A stretch of DNA of 64,000 nt from RUG705 sp934101175 (GCA_934101175.1 CAKOQC010000001.1:310001-374000), one strand, 5' to 3'; positions 54,442-63,780 are shown, numbered from the stretch's first letter. Program-made: numbers and translations. Notes: generated from the sequence alone by a model not told the origin.

Positions 54442-54966
54442 CTAATTACTATGTTGTAATATTTTTATAATATTTTTAATAATTGTAAAAATTGTTGCAG
54501 ACACTAAGATACCTAATAAATTTAAAATAATATCATTAACATCAAATGACCTACCAAAAACAGGTTGCAATATTTCAATAATTAAAACGAAGAGAATTCC
54601 TCTTAAAACTATATTCTTCCATTTTAATTCTTTTATTCTTTTTTAGATAAAGGATATAAAAAGCCAAAAGGTAAAAATATTAGAAAATTACCTATAGTTT
54701 CACTACCAATATTATTTATAAAATCTAATGTAAAATCAAAATCTCCATTAAACAAATTTATTGAATGTCCTGAATTCATATGATAAAGTAATTTATATCA
54801 AAAATTAATCATTAAATCTAGACAAAGAATTAAGCAAACTAGTTCTGTAATATAACAAACAAAAATACAAGAGAATATTTTTTTACTAAGCGATATTGTT
54901 TTATCATTCTTTAGTTTTATAAAAAAGTAAACTACACTCCACTATTAAAGCAATTGGAAAATACAT
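54442..54966 (-). pseudogene. VanZ-like membrane protein, degraded
   Basis: Starts as MYFPIALIVECSLLFYKTK at 54966 (ribosome site GGAGGAT), then frameshifts; the next frame has YITELVCLILCLDLMINF and a TGA stop. After it comes NIGSETIGNFLIFLPFGFLY, then a second frameshift. The last part reads IVLRGILFVLIIEILQPVFG, then SFDVNDIILNLLGILVSATI to TAG at 54442. Order and motifs match the VanZ family. Two shifts and an internal stop make it non-functional. Confidence 0.85.
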
Positions 54967-55031
54967 TTTATTTAATCCTCCTAACTAATAGATTACTGTT
55001 TTCTTAATTAGTTATTAAGTTGTAATTGTTT

Positions 55032-55679
55032 TTACTTTAATAATGAAATGGCATATTTATCATAACTGTTAAAATCAGAATAACTTAGTTGTAAAAATTC
55101 TTTATAGTGTTTTAGATAATCATTTGCTGATTCAAAATTATATTCAAAATTTTTATTTATCTCTTTACATAGTAATGCCTCAATATAACTTTTTAGTCCA
55201 TTATCAGCATTAGTTTCAATTAAATCTTTAATTGCATATTCGAATGTTTCTTTTGGATGAACTAATAGTTCATTATATTCTTTTTGACTAGTTTTAATAT
55301 AATCAAATGGATTAGATGATGTTTGAGGTCCATTGTTAACTATTGAATCTATTTTACTAGATACATTAAATGTTTCTGATGTAAAAACTTCACCTTGCTC
55401 AAACTTTATATATTTTGAATTTACTATATTTTCCTTAAACCATTTTTGTTCTTCCAAACTATTATCAACTAGTCCCACAATAACAACTTTATTTTTTTCA
55501 TCCACATAATTGTAGCTATAATTATTATACATTTCTGTACCATTTTGTTGAAAATAATCAATTATTTTATTATTAATGTCATTTAGCTTATCAATACTTA
55601 CATCTGTTTTTGTTTCACATCCTGTTAATCCTAAAACCATAAAACCACATATTAAAATAGTTAAAATTATTTTTTTCAT
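55032..55679 (-). CDS. Lipoprotein of unknown function
   Basis: A 215-residue lipoprotein. The signal peptide ends with the lipobox LTGC (MKKIILTILICGFMVLGLTG, Cys at 21). The outer part is helical and charged, with no recognised domain. The next gene has a closely related signal peptide, so the two may be paralogues from duplication that have diverged in the mature part. Confidence 0.7.
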   Translation of the reverse strand: MKKIILTILICGFMVLGLTGCETKTDVSIDKLNDINNKIIDYFQQNGTEMYNNYSYNYVDEKNKVVIVGLVDNSLEEQKWFKENIVNSKYIKFEQGEVFTSETFNVSSKIDSIVNNGPQTSSNPFDYIKTSQKEYNELLVHPKETFEYAIKDLIETNADNGLKSYIEALLCKEINKNFEYNFESANDYLKHYKEFLQLSYSDFNSYDKYAISLLK

Positions 55680-55740
55680 AAAAATCCTCCACTCGATAGG
55701 TTATTATTTATTAAATAAAATTCTAAATTATAATTCTTAA

Positions 55741-56301
55741 TTACTTGTATAATCTTAAAACTTGATACTGATATACATCATCATTTTCTGTATAACCAAT
55801 AGAAATACCTTTTCCATTATTTGCTGTTTTACCAGAATTAGGTTTTGTTTTAACTTCTTCCAATAATGTATTAATTTCTGTATCAGTAATTTCACTATTA
55901 TTTGCTTTAATTAAATATTTTATATATGAAGTAGCATATTCTTTATATTTACTAGACTTTTCTACATATAAAAATGTATAATTTACAACTTCTGTTGTCT
56001 TATCATTGGTATATTTTTCTGGAACTACTACTAGGTAAATGCCTTCGATTAATCCATACCAATATTGATTATTGCTCTTTGTTAAATAATCAGTTGAAGC
56101 CGGATTCAAAGTACTGTTATCCACTACTTCTGTATTAAATTTTGCTACTAATGTATCAACTGTTTCTTTTTCTACCCAGCCATTTTTTTCATATGATTCT
56201 TCCAAATTTTTTTTAGCATCATCTACCTTAGACTCACCACATCCAGTAAGTCCTAATACCATAACCCCACATATTAAAATAACAAATAATTTCTTTTTCA
56301 T
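55741..56301 (-). CDS. Lipoprotein of unknown function
   Basis: A ~186-residue lipoprotein. The start is taken at the second ATG (56301), since GGAGG lies between it and the ATG at 56313. The lipobox is LTGC (VILICGVMVLGLTGCGESKV). The mature part carries VDTLVAKFNTEVVDNSTLNP and a beta-rich region with TTEVVNYTFLYVEKSSKYKE. No family assigned. Confidence 0.7.
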   Translation of the reverse strand: MKKKLFVILICGVMVLGLTGCGESKVDDAKKNLEESYEKNGWVEKETVDTLVAKFNTEVVDNSTLNPASTDYLTKSNNQYWYGLIEGIYLVVVPEKYTNDKTTEVVNYTFLYVEKSSKYKEYATSYIKYLIKANNSEITDTEINTLLEEVKTKPNSGKTANNGKGISIGYTENDDVYQYQVLRLYK

Positions 56302-56325
56302 AAACTCCTCCATTTCAATGAATTA

Positions 56326-56622
56326 CTATTTCTTTTCTAAACAACTATAAGTATCAAGTATAATTTCTTTTAAAACATCTTGATTGTCAACATCACTTAC
56401 CAAGTACATTGGCTTAGCATTCACATAAGGAATAGACTCTAGCATATTGTATTTTTTATTACTATCTACAATTTTTACAAGTAACCTATCATCATATATA
56501 CCTCCGAATAATACTTTATTATAATAAAGTAAGTACTCTCCCATCATACTTTTACAAGTTATATTATCTAGTAAACTTAATTGTTCTAAGATAAAATCTT
56601 TATATTCTTTAGTAGTAGCCAT
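56326..56622 (-). CDS. TfoX/Sxy N-terminal domain protein
   Basis: A 98-residue protein of the TfoX-N type: CKSMMGEYLLYYNKVLFGGIYDDRLLVKI, then MYLVSDVDNQDVLKEII. In gamma-proteobacteria TfoX controls competence; stand-alone domains in Firmicutes are of unclear function. It is just upstream of the lipoprotein gene by 24 bases. Confidence 0.85.
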   Translation of the reverse strand: MATTKEYKDFILEQLSLLDNITCKSMMGEYLLYYNKVLFGGIYDDRLLVKIVDSNKKYNMLESIPYVNAKPMYLVSDVDNQDVLKEIILDTYSCLEKK

Positions 56623-56691
56623 ATTTATTCCTTTCTATATAAATATACTTATATTATAACATGATGATAATATGAAGTAAACTCACATAAT

Positions 56692-56724
56692 AAAAAAGAT
56701 TCATTAAGTTAATCTTAATGAACC
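56692..56724 (-). terminator. Terminator after the 68-residue membrane protein gene
   Basis: GGTTCATTAAG pairs with CTTAATGAATC (11 pairs, one G:T) around a 5-base loop and is followed by six T on the minus strand. Confidence 0.8.
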
Positions 56725-56769
56725 AGATAATAATTATTATTTTGACAGTATTTTTTATAAACAAGATAA

Positions 56770-56976
56770 TTATTTATTATTTTTATCTTGTTTTGAGATA
56801 TACATAGCAGTTAATATAATACCTAATAAGTTTATACCTATAGACATTCCTAGTAATAAGCCACTAGTAAATTCACTAAAAGTGCTTGTCTCTCTACCAC
56901 TAAAGTAAATGTATACTAGATATAAGATATTTCCTAATATTATTAAGGATAAACCACTTGATTTTAATTTTTTCAT
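56770..56976 (-). CDS. Small two-helix membrane protein
   Basis: A 68-residue protein with two membrane helices (LSLIILGNILYLVYIYF and GLLLGMSIGINLLGIILTAM). It lies 42 bases downstream of the ABC permease gene and may be part of the GntR-ABC operon, as small membrane proteins often are in ytr-type loci. Not otherwise recognised. Confidence 0.55.
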   Translation of the reverse strand: MKKLKSSGLSLIILGNILYLVYIYFSGRETSTFSEFTSGLLLGMSIGINLLGIILTAMYISKQDKNNK

Positions 56977-57018
56977 ATTTCCTCCTTCTTATATAAAATT
57001 AATTATTTTTAGTATATT

Positions 57019-57648
57019 TTAAAACTCTTTTTTTAAATATATTTTTTTAGATATGCAATATGATATATAAAGAAATCCTGTAAATAATATAGGAACAACT
57101 ATATACCAATATGTTTCAAAGAAGTTTACTATATTAGTAGATATATTTATATTTGTGGCTTTTTTTATAAAACTAATTACTCCTACGATAACAAAAGATC
57201 CTATAAATAAACCTATTCTTCCTTTTTCAATACCATACTTAAAAATAAACGGATAGATAATTGCTACTGCAAGAATAATTCCAAAGAAGCATCCTAACAT
57301 GGTAGGTAGCATACTATCAAGGTTGATATTATTATTAATTAGACCTACTATGATATTTAATACTATTGTAATTATAATAGAAATTGCTATTAAGATTAAG
57401 GTAGCTAAATATTTAGATGCCACTACTGATTTTCTTCCATTAGGTAAAGTTATGGCATATGCATCCCATTTGTTATATTCATCATAACTAAATGTTGACA
57501 TAAATAACATAACAACGATAAATGGTGGAACAAATGATATATCAAATTCTCCTTGCAATGACATTATAAATAAAATAGCAAAGATAATAATTACTAATTT
57601 TAAATTACTCTTAACCATTAACAAGTCTTTTTTAATCAAACCAATCAT
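57019..57648 (-). CDS. ABC-2 type transporter permease
   Basis: A 209-residue permease with six membrane helices. The EYNKWDAYAITLPNGRKSVVASKYL segment is the cytoplasmic loop typical of the YtrC/BcrB-like ABC-2 permeases that pair with GntR regulators. It shares one base with the ATPase gene. Substrate unknown; such systems often respond to cell-wall-active compounds. Confidence 0.88.
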   Translation of the reverse strand: MIGLIKKDLLMVKSNLKLVIIIFAILFIMSLQGEFDISFVPPFIVVMLFMSTFSYDEYNKWDAYAITLPNGRKSVVASKYLATLILIAISIIITIVLNIIVGLINNNINLDSMLPTMLGCFFGIILAVAIIYPFIFKYGIEKGRIGLFIGSFVIVGVISFIKKATNINISTNIVNFFETYWYIVVPILFTGFLYISYCISKKIYLKKEF

Positions 57649-58508
57649 TATTTTTCCCCCTTTATAATTAGAACCATAAGATCTTCTAAAGTTATTTTAT
57701 CAATAACAAAGTCTTTATATTTCTTACTCATCTTAAAACGATTACTTACTAGGATATCATAATTATATTTATTCTTTTTATAACTTACAATACCCTCAAA
57801 ATCTATTTTAGAAAATTCATCTAGATTACATTTCATAATACCATAGTTATCTAGTAATTCATCACGATTTTTGTTTAATACAACTTTTCCTTTATCAATA
57901 AATATTATTTCATCAGCAATATGCTCCAAATCACTAGTTATATGGGTTGATAATAAAATGGTATGATTTTCATCTTGTATGAAATTTAAAAAGATATCTA
58001 ATATTTCATTTCTTACTACAGGATCTAATCCACTAGTAGGTTCATCTAAAATTAATAATTTGGGATGATGAGATAATGCTACAGCTATTTCTAGTTTTTT
58101 ACGCATTCCTTTAGATAATGATTTTAATGGTTGATTTTCTGGAAGATTAAAGTCAGTTAGATATTTATGAAATAAGCTACTATCCCAATTTTTAAATATT
58201 CCTTGCATACTTATTTCTATATCATGAACATTCATTATTTCAGGAAAGAATATATTATCAAGAACAACACCTATATTTTCCTTTATTTCTAATTCATTAG
58301 TAGTTAAATCTTTATCAAATATTTTAACACTACCAGAAGATGGATTAATTATTCCTAAGATACTTTTTATAAGAGTTGTTTTACCTGCTCCATTTTCTCC
58401 GATTAAACCAATTATTTCTCCCTTTGGAATAGTTAAATTAATTTCTCCAAGTGTAAAGACACTAGAATATTTTTTAGTTAGTTTTTCTACTACTATTGCA
58501 TTTTTCAT
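57648..58508 (-). CDS. ABC transporter ATP-binding protein
   Basis: A 286-residue ATPase. Walker A is GLIGENGAGKTTLIKS near residue 40, the signature is SKGMRKKLEIAVAL, and Walker B LLILDEPTSGLDP, followed by LSTHITSDLEH. The extra C-terminal ~70 residues fit the subfamily paired with ABC-2 permeases. Its start overlaps the stop of the GntR gene by 4 bases. Confidence 0.95.
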   Translation of the reverse strand: MKNAIVVEKLTKKYSSVFTLGEINLTIPKGEIIGLIGENGAGKTTLIKSILGIINPSSGSVKIFDKDLTTNELEIKENIGVVLDNIFFPEIMNVHDIEISMQGIFKNWDSSLFHKYLTDFNLPENQPLKSLSKGMRKKLEIAVALSHHPKLLILDEPTSGLDPVVRNEILDIFLNFIQDENHTILLSTHITSDLEHIADEIIFIDKGKVVLNKNRDELLDNYGIMKCNLDEFSKIDFEGIVSYKKNKYNYDILVSNRFKMSKKYKDFVIDKITLEDLMVLIIKGEK

Positions 58509-58885
58509 TCTTCATTCCTCCCGTAAATATAATTAAATGTTTCAATAATTTCTTCTTTTGAAATATCATACTCTTTAGATATTTCTGTAATTTTATAAAG
58601 ATAATCTTCTATTTCTTTTTGTTTTAATTCCTTGGTAAGTTCAATATTTTTAGGAGCCACATAACTGCCTTTTCCTTGTTTGGTAATGATATATCCTTCT
58701 TTTTCTAGTTCATCATAGGCTTTTTTCACTGTCATAACACTTATTCTTAAATCTTCTGCTAGACTTCTAATTGATGGTAATGGTTCAGAAGTTGATAATT
58801 CATCCGAGACAATTTCTTTAATAATAGCATTTTTTACTTGTTCAAATATAGGAGTATAACTATTATTACTAATTATTATTTTCAT
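58505..58885 (-). CDS. YtrA-type GntR transcriptional regulator
   Basis: A 126-residue regulator: N-terminal winged helix-turn-helix (PIFEQVKNAIIKEIVSDEL, LPSIRSLAEDLRISVMTVKK, EKEGYIITKQGKGSYV) and a short C-terminal helical part. The small effector domain marks the YtrA subfamily, which controls its own ABC operon. Tandem ACTGT repeats in the promoter just upstream are the likely operator. Confidence 0.93.
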   Translation of the reverse strand: MKIIISNNSYTPIFEQVKNAIIKEIVSDELSTSEPLPSIRSLAEDLRISVMTVKKAYDELEKEGYIITKQGKGSYVAPKNIELTKELKQKEIEDYLYKITEISKEYDISKEEIIETFNYIYGRNEE

Positions 58886-58904
58886 ATATTACCTCCGCTT
58901 GCAT

Positions 58905-58932
58905 ATAACAGTATATAACAGTATAATACAGT
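58905..58932 (-). promoter_or_regulatory. Probable operator: tandem ACTGT repeats
   Basis: Three ACTGT pentamers on the minus strand are spaced at 10 bases (ACTGTATTAT, ACTGTTATAT, ACTGTTATAT). They overlap the spacer and -10 of the promoter of the GntR-ABC operon. One helical turn apart, they would bind the regulator on one face of the DNA and block RNA polymerase. Confidence 0.6.
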
Positions 58933-58938
58933 TGTCAA
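58910..58938 (-). promoter_or_regulatory. SigA promoter of the GntR-ABC operon
   Basis: A perfect TTGACA (58933-58938) with a 17-base spacer to TATACT (58910-58915). The ribosome site GGAGGT follows before the ATG at 58885. Confidence 0.8.
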
Positions 58939-58945
58939 GATGTAT

Positions 58946-58974
58946 AAGAAAAAAACTATCTAAAATGATAGTTT
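58946..58974 (-). terminator. Terminator of the truncated CPBP gene
   Basis: AAACTATC pairs with GATAGTTT around a 6-base loop, followed by a T run on the minus strand. Confidence 0.7.
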
Positions 58975-59002
58975 ATAGTAATTATTTATAAATTTGTAAT
59001 AA

Positions 59003-59323
59003 TTATTCTTTAATAGTTTTATTAATATAAATAGCATATCCTAGTGGTATAACAATTAATATTAATGAAGAAATGTATAGTGATATAGTACTTTCTACGT
59101 TAAATATAGCTAAAGAATTAATTACTGCATGAGTTATAATGCATGGCACAAGAGATTTGCTTTTATAAAATATTATAACAAAGAGATAACCTAATGATAT
59201 AGCATAGCATATTTGAATTATCGTAGGAATAATGTCTGCTCCATTTAATAAGTTAACGATATGTCCAATACCAAAAGTAATAGCACTTTTTGGTATTCTC
59301 TTATTTCCATAATTACTCTCCAT
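59003..59323 (-). pseudogene. CPBP-type membrane protease, N-terminal part missing
   Basis: A 106-residue frame that keeps the second half of a CPBP (Abi/CAAX-protease-like) domain: AITFGIGHIVNLLNG (motif 2, His) and CIITHAVINSLAIFN (motif 3, His and Asn). The first motif with EExxxR and the N-terminal helices are absent, and I find no trace of them in the 40 bases upstream before the next gene. It is most likely a remnant. Confidence 0.7.
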
Positions 59324-59363
59324 TCAATAACATTACTATTTATTACTATATCATAATCTCATT

Positions 59364-59810
59364 TTATTTAGTTAAATAAATATATGTGTTTAACCATTCA
59401 GTGAATGCTGTTATATCTTGATACTTATCCAAATCATTATCATTATTAGCATCTAAGTAAGTAATTATTTTCCCTTTACTTATAAGTATTACTGTTGGAG
59501 CATATTTTACTTTTTTATAGAAAGATGTTTTTTTATATTCATCAAAAGGAATAGATTTAATGGAAATATTATATAAAGACATAAATGAATTAAAAATATC
59601 CTCGCAAGGTACTTCTAGAGTACAATAATTATTATAAGTATATAAAAGATATGTATCATCTTTTAAACTATCCACTTCATTAGCAGTAATTGATATAAAT
59701 TTACTATCTTTGTAATATTCATCACTTAGGTATACTTTAGTTATTTCTTTATTAGAGCATCCTGTTAATATTAGTAAAGTTATTAAAATGATTAAAGTAA
59801 TATTTTTCAT
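59364..59810 (-). CDS. Thioredoxin-like lipoprotein
   Basis: A ~148-residue lipoprotein: signal with lipobox LTGC (MKNITLIILITLLILTGCSN), then a thioredoxin-like fold with YTYNNYCTLEVPCEDIFNS, which holds two Cys about seven residues apart rather than CxxC, and a cis-Pro-like segment KYAPTVILISKGKIIT. It overlaps the stop of the rhodanese-like gene by a few bases via its upstream GTG; the ATG at 59810 is a more likely start. Together with that gene it suggests thiol or sulfur redox work outside the membrane. Confidence 0.75.
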   Translation of the reverse strand: MKNITLIILITLLILTGCSNKEITKVYLSDEYYKDSKFISITANEVDSLKDDTYLLYTYNNYCTLEVPCEDIFNSFMSLYNISIKSIPFDEYKKTSFYKKVKYAPTVILISKGKIITYLDANNDNDLDKYQDITAFTEWLNTYIYLTK

Positions 59811-59815
59811 ATATA

Positions 59816-60526
59816 TCACGCTTTCGTTAAGGTATTAAAATCAATATCATGATAGGTTAACTTCCAAAAATCATAAGAAGTCTCTCCATTAATAGTCTTT
59901 TTAATAGTTATATTATTCTCTCCATTATAATACCAGTATCCACCAATATCATATATTTTATCGGCATTCCATCCAAGTGATACTAAAAGATTTTTAGTCA
60001 TACCAGCATATCCACCGCCACCACACATAAGGAAAATATATTTATCTTTTGGAAAATAATATTCAAGATACTCTAAAGATTCTTTATAGTTAGCTGTATA
60101 AGTACCATCACTATTATGAGTAAATAATGTAGGCCCTGTATAAGACTCTCCCACTACTTCTGGTAAACCTTCTACTTTAGTTAAATATGGATATGGAACT
60201 ACTTCAAAACCTTTTATAGTACCTGATAAGTAAGAATCTCCTCCAATAGCTTCATAATTACCTGGATCTTTTAACATACGCATATCACGATATACTGAAT
60301 CACTTCTTCCAAGATACTTATCAATAGTTTCTTCATTAATATTTTTATCTATTCCAAGCATTCCTCTTTCTCCACCAGTTATTTCTGGTTTTGGTAATGA
60401 TGACAATGAATTGTTATTAATAAGTGAAATAATAAGATAACTACATAATAGTCCTAAAATAAATATTAGAATACTCCAAATAATTAATTTTATTTTTTGA
60501 TTTGTTGTTTTAATTTCTTTAAACAT
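59816..60526 (-). CDS. Membrane-anchored rhodanese-like protein
   Basis: A 236-residue protein with one N-terminal membrane helix (about residues 10-33) and an outer rhodanese-like domain. The active-site-like loop is FLMCGGGGYAGMTKNLLVSL, where the Cys begins the loop that cradles persulfide in rhodaneses; DIGGYWYYNG is the usual C-terminal part. The start is the ATG at 60526, well spaced from AAAGGAG; the frame is open further upstream. It is followed by the thioredoxin-like lipoprotein gene. Confidence 0.82.
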   Translation of the reverse strand: MFKEIKTTNQKIKLIIWSILIFILGLLCSYLIISLINNNSLSSLPKPEITGGERGMLGIDKNINEETIDKYLGRSDSVYRDMRMLKDPGNYEAIGGDSYLSGTIKGFEVVPYPYLTKVEGLPEVVGESYTGPTLFTHNSDGTYTANYKESLEYLEYYFPKDKYIFLMCGGGGYAGMTKNLLVSLGWNADKIYDIGGYWYYNGENNITIKKTINGETSYDFWKLTYHDIDFNTLTKA

Positions 60527-60589
60527 AATTTTATCTCCTTTCATCTTCATAATAGCAAATGTTTTTAAGAAAAGCGATAACTTAATAGT

Positions 60590-60616
60590 TGAAAAAACTC
60601 AACACATAGTTGAGTT
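60590..60616 (-). terminator. Terminator of the Xre-family regulator gene
   Basis: AACTCAAC pairs with GTTGAGTT (8 base pairs, 5-base loop), followed by TTTTTTC on the minus strand. A further copy of GTTGAGTT at 60623-60630 gives a second possible pairing. Confidence 0.75.
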
Positions 60617-60661
60617 TACATGGTTGAGTTAATATTATCTAAATATCTTAATTAAAAATAT

Positions 60662-61369
60662 TTATTCAGTAGGACAATTATTATTTAAACTAAGTGGTAT
60701 ACGATAAGTAATTATTTTTTCATTATCACTAGTAGCATTTATTTCTAAATATAAACTATTATCATGATAATTTTTACAATTCTGACTATAATGGTCTATT
60801 TTTAAAGTCATATCTTTAAGATAATCTTCTAAAGTAATATTTTCTTTTTCTTGACAACTACTAATCTTAGTACTACTATCATCACTACTTTCATATAAAC
60901 TACAAGTAATACTTTTATAAATAGTATCATCATTTCCACCACAATAATCTATATGGGAAATATAAATAGAAGATTTTATTTTATCGTAAGCAATACTTCC
61001 TGATACCTTAAATTCTTGACAAGTGGTAGATAATGTTTTGAAATCAAAAGTATCATTTCTATTATATCTACTAATTATTAGTATAACAATTCCAATAATT
61101 ACTAATACAGTAACTATAATAATTATATATTTTTTATAATTATTTTTAATATTATCTTGAGATACTTCTCCATCTAGTAATGATTCTATACTAATATTAA
61201 AATCTTTACTCATCTCTTTAATTAAAGAAACTTCTGGAAGGTTTATACCACGTTCCCACTTACTTACTGCTTGATAAGTTACTCCATATTTATCGGCCAA
61301 TTCTGCTTGAGTTAAATTATTTTTCTTTCGAAGTTCTTTAATAAATTTACCAACCTTCATAGGATCCAT
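60662..61369 (-). CDS. Xre-family regulator with a membrane helix
   Basis: A 235-residue protein with an N-terminal helix-turn-helix of the Xre type (KNNLTQAELADKYGVTYQAVSKWERGINLP), one membrane helix (YIIIIVTVLVIIGIVILII) and an outer domain with several Cys. Membrane-tied Xre regulators may sense outer signals directly. It precedes the rhodanese-like and thioredoxin-like genes on the same strand but has its own terminator. Confidence 0.88.
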   Translation of the reverse strand: MDPMKVGKFIKELRKKNNLTQAELADKYGVTYQAVSKWERGINLPEVSLIKEMSKDFNISIESLLDGEVSQDNIKNNYKKYIIIIVTVLVIIGIVILIISRYNRNDTFDFKTLSTTCQEFKVSGSIAYDKIKSSIYISHIDYCGGNDDTIYKSITCSLYESSDDSSTKISSCQEKENITLEDYLKDMTLKIDHYSQNCKNYHDNSLYLEINATSDNEKIITYRIPLSLNNNCPTE

Positions 61370-61523
61370 ACTACCATCTCCATTTAATTATCATATTACT
61401 AATAAAAATATATTTTAATTATACACAATATTAATTAAATATGCAATTTAGATATTTAATATTATTAAGTTTTTATAAAATAAGTTTTCTTTCTAAATTA
61501 ATAAATCTTTCTTCTTAATCAAT

Positions 61524-62546
61524 CTATCTAGTAAGTGTTCTAATAAATGGTTTTGTAATCTCTACTTGAAAATCAGCAGGCTCAAGAAATTTAACATTAT
61601 TTCTTTTCTGAAAATATGCTATTGAATATATAATATTTCTTAAATCATTATCATAACAAGCAAAAGGAAATTCTAAATTACAATTATCTACATAACTATA
61701 ATTTACTTTTTGATTAACTAGTTCTGTTCCAATCATCTTTATATATGGTGAATATAAAAAGTTTTCTCCATTTTTAATTCCTACTATTCCTAATTTTTGT
61801 ATTTCACATTCTAAATCATTAGTATAAGGAAGTTCAAATAAATTATGATCATTTAGTTTAGCTATTACATTAGGATAAATATAATAATCATGATATACAT
61901 AATTACTTCTATAAGTCCTCATCATAGTAGTGTAATCAAATTTTTCATTCTTAATTGTATAATACTCTTTAAGTAATTCACATAAACTTTGAATATTAAT
62001 TTTAGAAAACTCTGCTAATGGATGAATACCTTTAATATATTTTCTAGTAGGATATTCTTCTAATAAATAAAAATTCTTACTAGTATCTTCTTCAAAAAAC
62101 TCTATTGCCTCTTCTTCTAAATTCATTGTCGTATTTTTTAAAGAATCATTAGCTTTTTCTATATCATATAATATTTTTTTACGCTTTTCTTCTAATTTTC
62201 TAATACTCTCCATTGAAGACATTCTATTTCTTCTAATAAACAATTTCTGTCCTATCGTTAACTTTTCATAATTAATTTTCATTCCTTTTACTAATGGAAT
62301 TAAGTTATTAAATTCATCAAATAATAGTATTATTTCTTCTTCACAAGAAAATATATTTATATGATAAACTCCTGCTAATAAAGCATCATAATTATCTTTA
62401 GAAATATATTGATATATTTCATGTCCACTTCTGATATCATAACCAACTTTTACTTTATAAACTATATCATCTTCAAAGTAACGATTATCTCCCATTAGTT
62501 CTATCTTCCACTTATCAAAATGATTTATTATTTTATCTTTTCCCAT
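61524..62546 (-). CDS. Protein of unknown function
   Basis: A 340-residue soluble protein with no signal. It has a central charged helical stretch (SIRKLEEKRKKILYDIEKAN) and a Tyr-rich second half with several FxFPY-like strands. No known motif is recognised, although the start (WKIELMGDNRYFEDDIVYKV) looks like a compact beta domain. It lies alone between the regulator and the S66 peptidase. Confidence 0.5.
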   Translation of the reverse strand: MGKDKIINHFDKWKIELMGDNRYFEDDIVYKVKVGYDIRSGHEIYQYISKDNYDALLAGVYHINIFSCEEEIILLFDEFNNLIPLVKGMKINYEKLTIGQKLFIRRNRMSSMESIRKLEEKRKKILYDIEKANDSLKNTTMNLEEEAIEFFEEDTSKNFYLLEEYPTRKYIKGIHPLAEFSKINIQSLCELLKEYYTIKNEKFDYTTMMRTYRSNYVYHDYYIYPNVIAKLNDHNLFELPYTNDLECEIQKLGIVGIKNGENFLYSPYIKMIGTELVNQKVNYSYVDNCNLEFPFACYDNDLRNIIYSIAYFQKRNNVKFLEPADFQVEITKPFIRTLTR

Positions 62547-62671
62547 ATTCCCACCTTAATTTTCTAATATTTCAAAAAACATTGCTATATATTATACTAC
62601 TTTTTTATCTATTTATTGCATTTTTCTTATATTTTAATATATTCACTTTTTCATAATCTTACAATAATTAT

Positions 62672-63745
62672 CTATTTTAAAATAGCACTATTAATAAATA
62701 TTCTCGCATTATCATAATCTATTGTAGCTTCTGCATCATAAGGTATTATACATCTAGGAAGTGCATGTCCAAAATTAACATTAAATAATACTGGTGTATT
62801 TAAATTACTAAATATATTTCTATATACTTCTTTATATTCTTCATAATATTTCTCATCTTGAGGTTTACCTACAATAATTCCTTTTACTAATGATAATATT
62901 TTTCTTCTTTTAAATTCAAGAAGCATCTCTGTAAGCTTTTCTGGTGTAGGTTTTTCCTCAGAAGTTTCTAAAAATAATATTTTTTCTTTCCACTCTTCAT
63001 CAGTTGGAAATATTTTATATTTTTCAAAAATCTGTGGTTGTCCATCATATCTATAACAAGTAAAGTCATTATATATACTTTCTATGCAGCCTCCATATAG
63101 TCTACCAGTAACTATACCACTGCCGTTAATTACTTCAAATCCATGTTCTTCTTTTTGACTTATTCTAGGTACTCCTATTTGTGAAACATCAAAACTCTCT
63201 CTTTCTTTATACCATATAGGACTTGATATAATTTCATACCCCCTTTTATTAGAAAAGAATTTACAAAAATATTCTTTTGTATATGGTAACATATCATTCT
63301 CAAGTTCTGCTAAATCTGCTATTAAACAAGGACCATAAAAAGTAGATAAACCTAATTTATTTAGCATTAAATGATTATTAGTAGTATCTGAAAATCCTGT
63401 AAATATTTTTGGATTATTTTTAACTGCTTCTATAAACTCTTCATCTTCCATCAAATAAGGAATAGTCTTATATGTATCATCTCCTCCTATAGCACATATA
63501 ATCCCTTTTATACTATTATCCATAAATGCTTGTTTTAAATCAGCCGCTCTAGCTTCTGGATGTTTTTCTATATAATCTACTCCTTTTAAAGCATTAGGCA
63601 TAATAACTGGAACTAATCCCATTTCTTTAAGTCTTTCCAAACCTATTTTTAGTTCATGTTCACAATATTCCATTCCAAGTATCCCACTTGATAAACTAAC
63701 TATTGCTACCTTATCTTCTTTATTTAATTTTCTTGGTATATTCAT
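62672..63745 (-). CDS. S66 family serine peptidase (LD-carboxypeptidase/MccF-like)
   Basis: A ~357-residue peptidase of family S66. GIICAIGGDDTYKTIPYL and FTGFSDTTNNHLMLNKLG hold the nucleophile Ser region; GRLYGGCIESIYND and PVLFNVNFGHALPRC near the end hold the Glu and His of the triad. Cleaves LD bonds in peptidoglycan peptides or acts like microcin-C immunity MccF. The ATG at 63745 follows GGAG properly; the frame opens at a GTG at 63754. Confidence 0.93.
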   Translation of the reverse strand: MNIPRKLNKEDKVAIVSLSSGILGMEYCEHELKIGLERLKEMGLVPVIMPNALKGVDYIEKHPEARAADLKQAFMDNSIKGIICAIGGDDTYKTIPYLMEDEEFIEAVKNNPKIFTGFSDTTNNHLMLNKLGLSTFYGPCLIADLAELENDMLPYTKEYFCKFFSNKRGYEIISSPIWYKERESFDVSQIGVPRISQKEEHGFEVINGSGIVTGRLYGGCIESIYNDFTCYRYDGQPQIFEKYKIFPTDEEWKEKILFLETSEEKPTPEKLTEMLLEFKRRKILSLVKGIIVGKPQDEKYYEEYKEVYRNIFSNLNTPVLFNVNFGHALPRCIIPYDAEATIDYDNARIFINSAILK

Positions 63746-63780
63746 AATAATCACTCCAATCCCATTATATCATTATATAT

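Noticed and set aside
54780..54860. TGA read as Trp (Mycoplasma code) in the VanZ-like frame
   Set aside because: Intact genes use TGG for Trp and TGA as a stop (for example at the end of the rhodanese-like gene); the frame also has two shifts, so it is a pseudogene.
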